From assembly GCF_011759375.1 (NCBI RefSeq), contig NZ_JAARML010000005.1, positions 1 through 64,000 of the forward strand: 64,000 nt of DNA, read 5' to 3'. Below the pieces are notes generated by a model that saw only the letters and a list, made by a program, of their open reading frames with translations, was not told the DNA's origin and ran no database searches. The stretch's first letter is position 1; each line of letters opens with the position of its first letter. Shown here piece by piece: positions 25,251-32,658 of the stretch. A program made the translations under genes and the position numbers. This DNA is from Paraflavitalea devenefica (GTDB lineage: Bacteria > Bacteroidota > Bacteroidia > Chitinophagales > Chitinophagaceae).

Positions 25251-27617
25251 ATGAAGAAATCGACGAATGTAAGCGTCTCAGTTGGATTTTCTGGAATATT
25301 GGCCATTTGCCTGCTAATAGGCGGGTTACTAAAAACAGGGGAAGCCGGTGCCCAAACATTTGCCACCGGGAAAAACGAATTCCTGCTCAATGGGAAACCC
25401 TTTGTCATCCGCGCTGCCGAATTACATTACCCCCGCATTCCCAAAGCTTATTGGGAACACCGCATTCAGCTTTGCAAGGCCATGGGCATGAATACCATTT
25501 GCATCTACCTCTTCTGGAACCTGCACGAGCAGCAGGAAGGGGTATATGACTTTACCGGGCAAAGCGATGTAGCGGAGTTCATAAAACTGGTGCAGAAAAA
25601 TGGTATGTACTGCATTGTACGTCCCGGTCCCTATGTATGTGCTGAGTGGGACATGGGCGGACTGCCCTGGTGGCTGCTTCGTAAAAAAGATATACAGGTG
25701 CGCACGCTCAGTGATAGCCTCTTCATGCAATCTTCCCGCCGCTTCATCAGCAAAGCAGGCAGCATCTTGGCTCCCCTGCAAATACAGAACGGTGGCAACA
25801 TCATTATGGTGCAGGTTGAGAATGAATATGGTGTGTGGGGCAATGATGAAAAATACATGACGGCCATCCGTGACAATATCCGCGCGGCAGGATTTGACAA
25901 GGTGCAGCTTTTCCGGTGCGACTGGTCTTCCAATTTCGACCGGTATAACCTGCCGGGTGTAGCCAGCACGCTCAACTTCGGCGCCGGCTCCGATATTGAA
26001 AAGCAATTTCAGCATTTCAGGCAACTCAATCCCGAGGCGCCACTCATGTGCAGCGAGTACTGGACCGGCTGGTTCGACCAGTGGGGACGGCCGCATGAAA
26101 CGCGTGGTGTCAATACCTTCATTGGTAGCCTTAAAGACATGATGGACCGTCGCATTTCTTTCAGCCTCTACATGGCGCATGGCGGCACTTCTTTCGGGCA
26201 ATGGTCTGGTGCTAATGCGCCGCCTTATGCGCCCACCGTGTCTTCTTACGATTACGATGCGCCGATCGATGAGTCCGGCCATCCCACAGAAAAGTTCTAT
26301 GCTATCCGGGAGTTGCTGAAAAACTACCTGAACGAAGGAGAAGCGCTGGGTGAAATACCCAAAGAGCCCATTGCATTGATAGAGGTGCCGGCTATAAAAT
26401 TTACCCAGGCAGCGCCCTTGTTCCAAAACCTGCCAAAGGCCGTAGCGTCTGAAGCGATACAGCCCATGGAGATGTTTGGCCAGGGATGGGGCGATATCTT
26501 GTATCGCACCCAGTTGCCTGCTTCCGCCAAAGCGGGAAAACTGCAGATCACGGAGGTGCATGACTGGGCCGCTGTATACATTGATGGTAAATTCACGGGC
26601 AAGATCGACCGCCGCCTGCACGGCAATACCGTGAACATCCCTGCACTGCCCAAGGGCGCTCAACTGGATATACTCATCGCTACCACCGGCCGGGTGAATT
26701 ATGGCAGGGCCATCATCGACCGCAAAGGCATCACGGAAAAAGTAGTGTTGCAGCAGGAGGAAAAGACCACCGAACTGCGCAACTGGAAAGTATACAACCT
26801 GCCGGTGGAGTACCCTGTCAAAAACAAATTGAAGTACAGTGCTGCCAAAGTCAATGGTCCCGCCTGGTACCGGGCTGTTTTCAACCTGTCAAAAATAGGG
26901 GATACTTATCTCGACATGAGCCATTGGGGCAAAGGCATGGTATGGGTGAATGGGCGCAGCCTCGGTCGCTTCTGGCGCATTGGCCCCACACAAACCATGT
27001 TTGTGCCGGGTACCTGGCTGAAGAAAACCGGTAATGAGATCATTGTGCTGGATGTAGAGGGCGCTAAGAAACTGGCTATAGCGGGCGTTACCAAACCCAT
27101 TTACGGCATTAATCTCGATGAATCACTGCTGCACCGCAAGCCCGGTCAGCAACTGGACCTTAGCACTGCCACACCTGCCATTACAGGTAGCTTGCCGGCG
27201 GGCGGTGGCTGGAAAGACATCCTCCTGTCTCAACCGGTACAAGGCCGTTACTTCTGCTTCGAGGCCATGAATGCGCAGAATCCCACCGACCCCATCACTT
27301 CTATAGCAGAGATGGAAGTCATTGGCATGGACGGCAAGCCTGTTTCGGCGCTTAACTGGCGCGTGTTGTATGCCGATAGCGAAGACATTACCGGTGCCGG
27401 CAATACAGCCGATAAAGTATTCGATATGCAGGAGTCCGTCATCTGGCAAACAGCCCGGGAAGGCGCAAAGGCCGGTCATCCCCATGCCCTGGTGATCGAT
27501 ATGGGAACATCTGTACAAGTAAAAGGATTCAGGATACTGCCTCGTGGCGATAAAAAAGAAACTGGTGTGGTAAAGGATTATCGTTTCTACGTACAGGAGA
27601 AGCCTTTTAAATATTAA
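25251..27617 (+). CDS. Glycoside hydrolase family 35 beta-galactosidase
   Basis: 788 residues with a signal peptide or anchor at about 12-35. The GH35 barrel contains ELHYPRIPKAYWEHRIQLCK, WNLHEQQEGVYDF, RPGPYVCAEWDMGGLPWWLL, the acid/base E192 in QVENEYG and nucleophile E269 in MCSEYWTGWFDQWG. Beta-sandwich domains with jelly-roll text (WYRAVFNL; GMVWVNGRSLGRFW) follow, then a C-terminal discoidin-like domain (about 660-785). The enzyme removes terminal beta-galactose, for example from xyloglucan or arabinoxylan side chains. It diverges from GH3 across a 268-bp region containing O3. It ends at the breakpoint with a DUF2905-like remnant. Confidence 0.9.
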   Translation: MKKSTNVSVSVGFSGILAICLLIGGLLKTGEAGAQTFATGKNEFLLNGKPFVIRAAELHYPRIPKAYWEHRIQLCKAMGMNTICIYLFWNLHEQQEGVYDFTGQSDVAEFIKLVQKNGMYCIVRPGPYVCAEWDMGGLPWWLLRKKDIQVRTLSDSLFMQSSRRFISKAGSILAPLQIQNGGNIIMVQVENEYGVWGNDEKYMTAIRDNIRAAGFDKVQLFRCDWSSNFDRYNLPGVASTLNFGAGSDIEKQFQHFRQLNPEAPLMCSEYWTGWFDQWGRPHETRGVNTFIGSLKDMMDRRISFSLYMAHGGTSFGQWSGANAPPYAPTVSSYDYDAPIDESGHPTEKFYAIRELLKNYLNEGEALGEIPKEPIALIEVPAIKFTQAAPLFQNLPKAVASEAIQPMEMFGQGWGDILYRTQLPASAKAGKLQITEVHDWAAVYIDGKFTGKIDRRLHGNTVNIPALPKGAQLDILIATTGRVNYGRAIIDRKGITEKVVLQQEEKTTELRNWKVYNLPVEYPVKNKLKYSAAKVNGPAWYRAVFNLSKIGDTYLDMSHWGKGMVWVNGRSLGRFWRIGPTQTMFVPGTWLKKTGNEIIVLDVEGAKKLAIAGVTKPIYGINLDESLLHRKPGQQLDLSTATPAITGSLPAGGGWKDILLSQPVQGRYFCFEAMNAQNPTDPITSIAEMEVIGMDGKPVSALNWRVLYADSEDITGAGNTADKVFDMQESVIWQTAREGAKAGHPHALVIDMGTSVQVKGFRILPRGDKKETGVVKDYRFYVQEKPFKY

Positions 27618-27620
27618 TAG

Positions 27621-27704
27621 AGGATCTACATACCCATCACCACCATGCTGCTCTTCAGCCTGGTGCTCTCCCTGCTGGTCTACCTGGTCAGGAAAATATG
27701 GTAA
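27621..27704 (+). pseudogene. 3' fragment of a DUF2905-like small membrane protein gene
   Basis: Directly after the GH35 stop and an in-frame TAG, 27 codons read RIYIPITTMLLFSL, then VLSLLVYLVRKIW, then stop. This matches the C-terminus typical of DUF2905 proteins (a short basic segment, FPITT-like turn, long final transmembrane helix, basic end). The normal N-terminal half of about 45 residues is absent; GH35 sequence occupies that position instead. An internal ATG at 27645 could yield only a 19-residue peptide. I read it as a gene severed by the rearrangement that placed the GH35 end here. Family assignment is from pattern memory, not a search. Confidence 0.5.
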
Positions 27705-27837
27705 TTGTCCACCTAACCTCAATCCTTAATTATTCTTGATTACCGGCTAACAGTAAAAGTTTGGCCGTACAGCAACCTATATGTACCATCTCCCGTAGTA
27801 GGATAGATTAGATTGGATTCCTGTTAGAAATAAAGCC

Positions 27838-28692
27838 ATGAATACAAAATGTTTATTAGCGGTTTACTTCGCTGTAGCTGTTATTTCCTGTCGTAAAGGA
27901 GATTGTCCGCCTGAAGAAGCGCCTAAGCTGCCGGATGCGCTGGTGGCCGATATTCCTGCTGTCAGGTTGAAAGACATGAGTGTAGAAAAGCTTCCTTCTC
28001 CCAACTATCATTTCGTGTATAATGATTCGGGATACATTACGCAGGTGAGTTATGCCTCAGGGTTAACGCAGTACGATATTACTTATTCCGGTAAGAAGAT
28101 CCTGAAAATAGAGACCAATAAAGATGCTCCTTTTGATATCAATAAGGACAGGCTTGACTATGAGTATAGTAACGGAGATCCTGCTGTTATTAAGGTGACC
28201 AATAAAAACGGGGTTTTATACAGAAGATGTTTACTCACTTTTCTGCCTGCCCACCGGCTACAAAAGCTTACCTGGGAGGTAAATCAGGGCGCCGGTTTTA
28301 CGGCGGAACAAACACTCACTTTTAGCTATTATTCCGATGGAAACCTACAGGAGATCGCGTATCACGATTTCCCGGTAGGCCCCTTAGTAGAAAACACTTA
28401 TACGGACCGGTTTGAGAATTACGATAACAAAGTGAATGTGGATGGGTTCACCTGGTTGCATACCATTACCAGCATCTACCACCCCATACTGTTGCCATCC
28501 GTTAAATTGCAGATCAATAATCCCGGCAGGAATGTTCATACAGCGGTTAAGGGGCTTTCTTATGATGCCCGGTATTCTTATACCTATGATGCACAAGGCA
28601 GACCATTGACAAGAACGGGCCTTGTTTCCTATACCGGGTCAACGGGTGGCGGCGGACAGTTTCAATCATCCACCACCTTCACGTATTATTAA
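27838..28692 (+). CDS. Hypothetical lipoprotein with a YD-repeat-like C-terminus
   Basis: 284 residues. The signal peptide ends in AVISC with Cys18 as the probable lipidation site, followed by RKGDCPPEEAP. The body is beta-rich with Tyr/Asp-containing strands such as HFVYNDSGYITQVSY, LTFSYYSDGNLQEIAYHD and, near the end, YSYTYDAQGRPLTRTG. These resemble YD/RHS-like single repeats common in Bacteroidetes lipoproteins of unknown function. No enzyme motif is visible. The gene stands alone; its 3' end is joined to a truncated minus-strand frame, which suggests that the segment was inserted. Confidence 0.65.
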   Translation: MNTKCLLAVYFAVAVISCRKGDCPPEEAPKLPDALVADIPAVRLKDMSVEKLPSPNYHFVYNDSGYITQVSYASGLTQYDITYSGKKILKIETNKDAPFDINKDRLDYEYSNGDPAVIKVTNKNGVLYRRCLLTFLPAHRLQKLTWEVNQGAGFTAEQTLTFSYYSDGNLQEIAYHDFPVGPLVENTYTDRFENYDNKVNVDGFTWLHTITSIYHPILLPSVKLQINNPGRNVHTAVKGLSYDARYSYTYDAQGRPLTRTGLVSYTGSTGGGGQFQSSTTFTYY

Positions 28693-28746
28693 TTCCACGA
28701 GGTCTTTTACTTCCCACTCGTCGATGGTTGTTTTAATATTGGGCAT
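28666..28746 (-). pseudogene. Possible truncated N-terminus of a lost gene
   Basis: A minus-strand ATG at 28746 opens MPNIKTTIDEWEVKDLVELI, a plausible protein N-terminus, but after six more residues it stops inside the 3' end of the convergent lipoprotein gene. It begins 13 bp after the end of the small gene at 28760-28969, as in a two-gene operon. It could equally be a chance frame. Confidence 0.25.
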
Positions 28747-28759
28747 AGTATAAAGTTGT

Positions 28760-28969
28760 TTATGATAAGCTGTATTGTTTAGCTGCTTTGTTGTACACCT
28801 TGCCGGTCTTTCTTATAAGGATGATCTCCTGCTGACGAACCGGCTGGTAGGTAGGGGTAAAGCCTTCTTTTTTAATGAAAAGGGATGAATAAGCGCTGTA
28901 CAGGGTGAGGATCAGTTTTCCGCTGATGGCAGCCATCCTGTGCTGAATAAGTACTACTGAATTTTTCAT
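28760..28969 (-). CDS. Small hypothetical protein, 69 aa
   Basis: It encodes 69 residues beginning MKNSVVLIQHRMAAISGKLI, with a weakly hydrophobic middle and a basic C-terminus (RKTGKVYNKAAKQYSLS). No family is recognised. In its favour, the minus-strand upstream sequence has TACATATTTG (complement of about 29000-29010), close to a Bacteroidetes -7 box, roughly 30 bases before the start codon, and no other gene occupies the region. It may form an operon with the truncated frame that follows. Confidence 0.4.
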   Translation of the reverse strand: MKNSVVLIQHRMAAISGKLILTLYSAYSSLFIKKEGFTPTYQPVRQQEIILIRKTGKVYNKAAKQYSLS

Positions 28970-29280
28970 ATTAAAGGGTTAAATGTTATTGATCACACAA
29001 ATATGTAGGGAAAACAACGGCCTGCATAATGAAATATAGTAAATGGTAGTTCCGGGCTGATAAAGCGTAGGAAAAAGGCAGTAAACGACGGTTCGTTGTT
29101 CAAATACCCCCCCCGGAAGAAGAAGAGGAAGCTAACTGAAGCAATATTTATCACAGTTTCAATTGGGCTTATCCCTTTAGGTATTAAATTATTTAATTTG
29201 CGTCATTGAGGATCAGGATGGCTACAAATGATGATTGAGATAGCATTTGAAACATTAATTCCAAACGAAAAGTAACGTTC
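28970..29280. other. Intergenic region upstream of the DinB-like gene
   Basis: 311 bases without a supported gene. It holds the probable promoter of the small minus-strand gene, an eight-C homopolymer (29107-29114) followed by a GGAAGAAGAAGAGGAAG purine run, and an AT-rich stretch ending in TTTAATTTG near 29185-29200 that may be part of the DinB-like gene's promoter. Confidence 0.4.
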
Positions 29281-29727
29281 ATGAAAGCCTTCTTTAAAGA
29301 ATTATTTGAATACAATCACCACATCAACCAAAAACTGGGAAGTGCCCTTAATGCTAACGTAGAAAAAACATCTGAAAACGCCATAAAACTTTATAGCCAC
29401 ATCCTGAATGCTCACCAGATTTGGAATAACAGGATTGACCCCAGGCATCCTGCTTTCGGAGTTTGGGAAATTCATGCCATCCAGGACTGCCAGGATATTG
29501 ATAAAAAAAACTATGAACATATATTGCTGATAATCGAAAGATTTGATCTCAACAGCATGATCCACCATCCCAAAATAAAAGGAAAGAATGCTAGCAAAAG
29601 TATAGGGGAGATATTATTTCATGTTATTAATCATTCCACTTATCACAGAGGACAACTTGCCACTGAATTCAGGCAAAATGGGCTTGAACCTTTAGCAACT
29701 GATTATATTCTCTACGAGAAGAAGTAA
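29281..29727 (+). CDS. DinB-superfamily putative metal-dependent protein
   Basis: 148 residues, the usual DinB four-helix-bundle length. The three metal-binding histidines of the fold are apparent: H45 in ILNAHQIWNNR, and H118 and H122 in HVINHSTYHRGQL. The family includes bacillithiol and mycothiol S-transferases and many uncharacterised thiol-dependent enzymes; the name comes from the damage-inducible Bacillus gene and does not imply a DNA polymerase. There is no signal peptide. The gene is monocistronic and ends at a strong bidirectional terminator. Confidence 0.85.
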   Translation: MKAFFKELFEYNHHINQKLGSALNANVEKTSENAIKLYSHILNAHQIWNNRIDPRHPAFGVWEIHAIQDCQDIDKKNYEHILLIIERFDLNSMIHHPKIKGKNASKSIGEILFHVINHSTYHRGQLATEFRQNGLEPLATDYILYEKK

Positions 29728-29801
29728 ATTTAGCCGCCGCCAGTCTTCCGAGTATTGATACGACAGCCGTTGTTGCTGCCAGGTATTTCGCATACAGCAT
29801 A

Positions 29802-29830
29802 TAATAAAGGGCCTTCATGGCCCTTTATTA
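29802..29830. terminator. Bidirectional terminator between convergent genes
   Basis: Perfect 12-bp inverted repeat TAATAAAGGGCC (29802-29813) / GGCCCTTTATTA (29819-29830) with a 5-base loop. The A/T-rich arm ends supply a U-tract in both directions. Confidence 0.85.
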
Positions 29831-29848
29831 ATTAATTGAACATTAATG

Positions 29849-30217
29849 CTAACGTGCCGACCTTGGCCCGGCTGTCAAAATCAAAGCCAGGCTGCCTGCA
29901 AAAATGACAACCACAATAGCTACTACAAAAACTTCAGGCATTCTTGTGCGGTAATATTTTATATATCTTTTCTTGTGAAACACTAAAAAATAATTAGCAA
30001 CACCAGCTACGAGAACTGTTGCCAGCAATTGATAACTATTCCTGAAGAGAGAAGACGTATGAAATAATAATATCAGCAAACGCTCAGTTGCAAAAATGAG
30101 TAACATTAATAAGATTGTGGTAAGCCCTAAAGCTTTCACTTCACCACCGCCTGGATTGAACCGGTCCATTAAATCGCATAGCCCGCAAAAAAATCTTTTA
30201 TATGCTGCCAGTATCAT
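29849..30217 (-). CDS. Hypothetical inner-membrane protein, three predicted helices
   Basis: 122 residues. Hydrophobic segments lie at about 30-50 (LGLTTILLMLLIFATERLLI), 62-80 (YQLLATVLVAGVANYFLVF) and 97-115 (VFVVAIVVVIFAGSLALILT), separated by basic loops (HKKRYIKYYRTRMPE). The N-terminus (MILAAYKRFFCGLCDLMDRF) contains two cysteines. No family is recognised. The gene faces the DinB-like gene across the terminator and is separated from the AraC-family gene by that gene's own terminator. Confidence 0.65.
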   Translation of the reverse strand: MILAAYKRFFCGLCDLMDRFNPGGGEVKALGLTTILLMLLIFATERLLILLFHTSSLFRNSYQLLATVLVAGVANYFLVFHKKRYIKYYRTRMPEVFVVAIVVVIFAGSLALILTAGPRSAR

Positions 30218-30270
30218 TACATTTAATTATAGTATACACGCCTGAGTTCTATTAAGCTAAAATAAACAAA

Positions 30271-30296
30271 AAGCCCCGCATAGAAATGCAGGGCTT
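30271..30296 (-). terminator. Terminator of the AraC-family gene
   Basis: Inverted repeat AAGCCC-GCAT / ATGC-GGGCTT with one C.A mismatch and an AGAA loop. On the minus strand it is followed by TTTTTGTTTATTTT. Confidence 0.8.
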
Positions 30297-30329
30297 ATAT
30301 TGATCAAATTCGTTAAATGTTCACTGTTT

Positions 30330-31226
30330 TCAATTTTGCGACCGGTATTCATTGGGTGTAACTCCAACGCGTTGCTTAAACAGTCGTGTAAAATGTGCTG
30401 GATACTTAAATCCTAAATCGGAGGCAATTTGACTTACGGATTTACTTAGGTCAAAGATTCTCTCTTTGGCAATGTCGATTATTTTCGACTGGATGTAATC
30501 CTGAGCAGTTCGGCCTGTTTCCTTTTTTATCAAATCACCAAAATAATTAGCAGACAAATTGAGTTCACCGGCACACCAGGCAACAGAAGGTAAACCAATC
30601 GTATTGGGGGTTTCAGATTCATAATACTCATTCAGTAAAGTTTCAAACCTTTCAAGTATCCCCTTATGTGCGGTCTCGCGGGTAATAAACTGCCTGTCGT
30701 AAAATCGCTGGCAATAATCAAGAAATAGCTCAATGTTGGATGCAATCAGCTTCCTGCTGTGCTTATCGATGGCATGCTCGAGCTCATATTGAATTTTGGA
30801 AAAGCAATCCAGCACTATTTGTCTTTCCTTTTCGGATACATGCAGGGCCTCCCGGGTGTCGTACGAAAAGAAACTGTACTGATTGATGTGCCGGCCCAAT
30901 GATGTACCATGGATCAGGTCAGCATGGAATATCAATGCGTATCCCTTTGGTTGGTAGAACTGACCATTACTGTTCACCCCCGCAACTTGCCCTGGAGCGA
31001 GAAACACCAACGTACCTTCCTGGTAATCGTAAGTATTCTTTCCATATGTCAGATCGCCACACTTGACCTCTTTCAAAAAAATAGTATAAAACCCAAAGTA
31101 CATGCGGGAGCCCGTTCTGGGATCAGCCTTAGAAAGGTCAACAACGCTTACCAGGGGGTGAAGAGTTGGATTTTTATTAAACACATTATAGTCACTAATT
31201 GTATTGAACTTCAGCATATTATCCAT
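30330..31226 (-). CDS. AraC-family transcriptional regulator
   Basis: 298 residues from the ATG at 31226 (MDNMLKFNTISDYN). The same frame opens 22 codons earlier at 31292, but those residues do not resemble the family N-terminus. An N-terminal cupin-like effector region (about 20-165) precedes two C-terminal helix-turn-helix motifs: LPSVAWCAGELNLSANYFGD, and VSQIASDLGFKYPAHFTRLF with the closing RVGVTPNEYR. It is transcribed away from the aldo/keto reductase and hydrolase operon, and the shared region contains 21-bp-spaced direct repeats suitable for AraC binding. Activation of that operon is inferred; the inducer is unknown. Confidence 0.88.
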   Translation of the reverse strand: MDNMLKFNTISDYNVFNKNPTLHPLVSVVDLSKADPRTGSRMYFGFYTIFLKEVKCGDLTYGKNTYDYQEGTLVFLAPGQVAGVNSNGQFYQPKGYALIFHADLIHGTSLGRHINQYSFFSYDTREALHVSEKERQIVLDCFSKIQYELEHAIDKHSRKLIASNIELFLDYCQRFYDRQFITRETAHKGILERFETLLNEYYESETPNTIGLPSVAWCAGELNLSANYFGDLIKKETGRTAQDYIQSKIIDIAKERIFDLSKSVSQIASDLGFKYPAHFTRLFKQRVGVTPNEYRSQN

Positions 31227-31303
31227 ATTCTCACTGTTTTCGTAATGGAAGTTACGACATAAACCGACCGTTTCCCGGATAGAGACCCTCATTCAGTGAT
31301 AAT

Positions 31304-31428
31304 GGTAAGCATCCCAGTAATCGGGGTAAGCATTACTATAGAAATGCAATCCATCTTTATACCAGTAGAATTGGTAAATAAACCAGTAATCGGTATATAA
31401 TGAAAGACAGTAAGGGTTAGGAACTTTG
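31304..31428 (+). promoter_or_regulatory. Direct-repeat operator region and promoter of the aldo/keto reductase operon
   Basis: GGTAAGCAT occurs at 31304-31312 and 31325-31333, exactly 21 bp apart. CCAGTA occurs at 31314, 31362 and 31383, the last two also 21 bp apart, with related flanks (CCAGTAATCGG at 31314 and 31383). Two-helical-turn spacing of direct repeats is typical of AraC-family sites. GAACTTTG (31421-31428), one base off TAnnTTTG, is a candidate -7 box placed just after the repeats. Confidence 0.5.
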
Positions 31429-31447
31429 TACCATAAAAAAAGAACAA

Positions 31448-31615
31448 ATGGACATTGTAAAACTCAATAACGAAGAGAACTTTAACATCTTCGATTTTGA
31501 GCTTACTGGCCAGGAGATGGAATCGATCAAAACGCTCGATACTGCCACAAGTAGTTTCTTTGATCACCGCGACCCGGCGATGGTGAGGTGGTTGGGCGAA
31601 AGGAAAGCCGGATAA
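31448..31615 (+). pseudogene. Aldo/keto reductase with a large in-frame internal deletion
   Basis: 55 codons read MDIVKLNN, then ENFNIFDFELTGQEMESI, then KTLDTATSSFFDHRDPAMVR and WLGERKAG. The first eight residues match the usual start of 2,5-diketogluconate-reductase-type aldo/keto reductases (M-x-x-V-x-LNNG). The rest matches their extreme C-terminus, including SSFFDHRDP. About 220 residues holding the whole active site are missing, yet the reading frame, start and stop are preserved. It lies first in the transcription unit, 23 bp before an intact aldo/keto reductase of a different subfamily. It cannot be catalytically active. Confidence 0.6.
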
Positions 31616-31638
31616 GTAAATCACATTAAGCTTTATTT

Positions 31639-32622
31639 ATGCAAAAAAGAATATTAGGCAATAGTGGGCTTGAAGTTTCAACGCTTGGTTTGGGCTGTAT
31701 GGGATTGAGCTTTGGCTATGGTCCCGCTGCAGACAAACAAGATGGTATTAAGTTAATTCAGGCAGCTTTTGAACGGGGTGTTACCTTCTTTGATACTGCG
31801 GAGGTTTATGGACCTTATACCAATGAAGAGTTGCTGGGTGAAGCATTAGAGCCGTTCCGTAAAGAGGTCGTAATCGCAACAAAGTTTGGGTTTAAAGAAG
31901 CCCAGGCAGCATTGGGCATGGACAGCCGGCCAGCAACCATCAGGGCGGTTGCGGAAGCATCATTGAAAAGATTAAGATCCGACTATATTGACCTGTTCTA
32001 TCAGCATAGAGTAGATCCTGCTGTACCCATCGAAGAAGTGGCAGGAACGGTGAAGGATTTAATTAAGGAAGGTAAAGTACGGCACTTTGGGCTTTCGGAA
32101 GCAGGCGCACAAACGATACGGAAAGCACATGCTGTGCACCCGGTCGCTGCCCTGCAAAGCGAATACTCACTTTGGTGGCGTGAGCCGGAAATAGAGATAC
32201 TGCCGTTGCTGGAAGAATTGGGTATTGGCTTTGTTCCCTTCAGTCCACTTGGTAAAGGTTTTCTGACCGGTAAGATTAATCAGGATACTACATTCGACAA
32301 AACAGATTTTCGCAATACCGTACCTCGTTTTTCTGAGGAAAATAGAAAAGCCAATCAGGCATTGGTTGATCTGCTGGGTAATATTGCCTCGGAGACAAAG
32401 GCTACTGCTGCTCAGATTGCACTGGCATGGTTGCTTGCGCAAAAACCATGGATCGTTCCCATTCCTGGTACCAGCAAATTGCACCGGTTGGAAGAAAACC
32501 TCAGTGCGGCTAACATTAGGTTGACTGACTTCGACCTGAACACAATCAATGAGGCGGTGTCAAAGGTAGAAGTTCATGGCGCCCGGTATTCGGCAGAGCT
32601 CCAAAAGCGTGTTGGTCGATAA
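31639..32622 (+). CDS. Aldo/keto reductase
   Basis: 327 residues, a cytoplasmic NADPH-dependent (alpha/beta)8 oxidoreductase of the YhdN/Tas-like AKR group. The catalytic tetrad is visible: D52 and Y57 in FFDTAEVYGPY, K82 in ATKFG and H123 in YQHRVDP. NADP-binding text near the C-terminus reads WIVPIPGTSKLHRLEENLSA. Substrates of the group are small aldehydes and ketones; none can be named here. It opens an apparent operon with the two hydrolases and the decarboxylase-cupin gene (gaps 36, 26 and 11 bp), probably under the divergent AraC-family regulator. Confidence 0.9.
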   Translation: MQKRILGNSGLEVSTLGLGCMGLSFGYGPAADKQDGIKLIQAAFERGVTFFDTAEVYGPYTNEELLGEALEPFRKEVVIATKFGFKEAQAALGMDSRPATIRAVAEASLKRLRSDYIDLFYQHRVDPAVPIEEVAGTVKDLIKEGKVRHFGLSEAGAQTIRKAHAVHPVAALQSEYSLWWREPEIEILPLLEELGIGFVPFSPLGKGFLTGKINQDTTFDKTDFRNTVPRFSEENRKANQALVDLLGNIASETKATAAQIALAWLLAQKPWIVPIPGTSKLHRLEENLSAANIRLTDFDLNTINEAVSKVEVHGARYSAELQKRVGR

Positions 32623-32658
32623 TTGTGTGACAACCTTCACCTCTTAAAATAAATACAA

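Noticed and set aside
25422..26663. 413-codon open frame on the minus strand
   Set aside because: It lies wholly antisense to the GH35 gene, whose catalytic motifs are intact. The translation has no domain and reflects the codon bias of the opposite strand.
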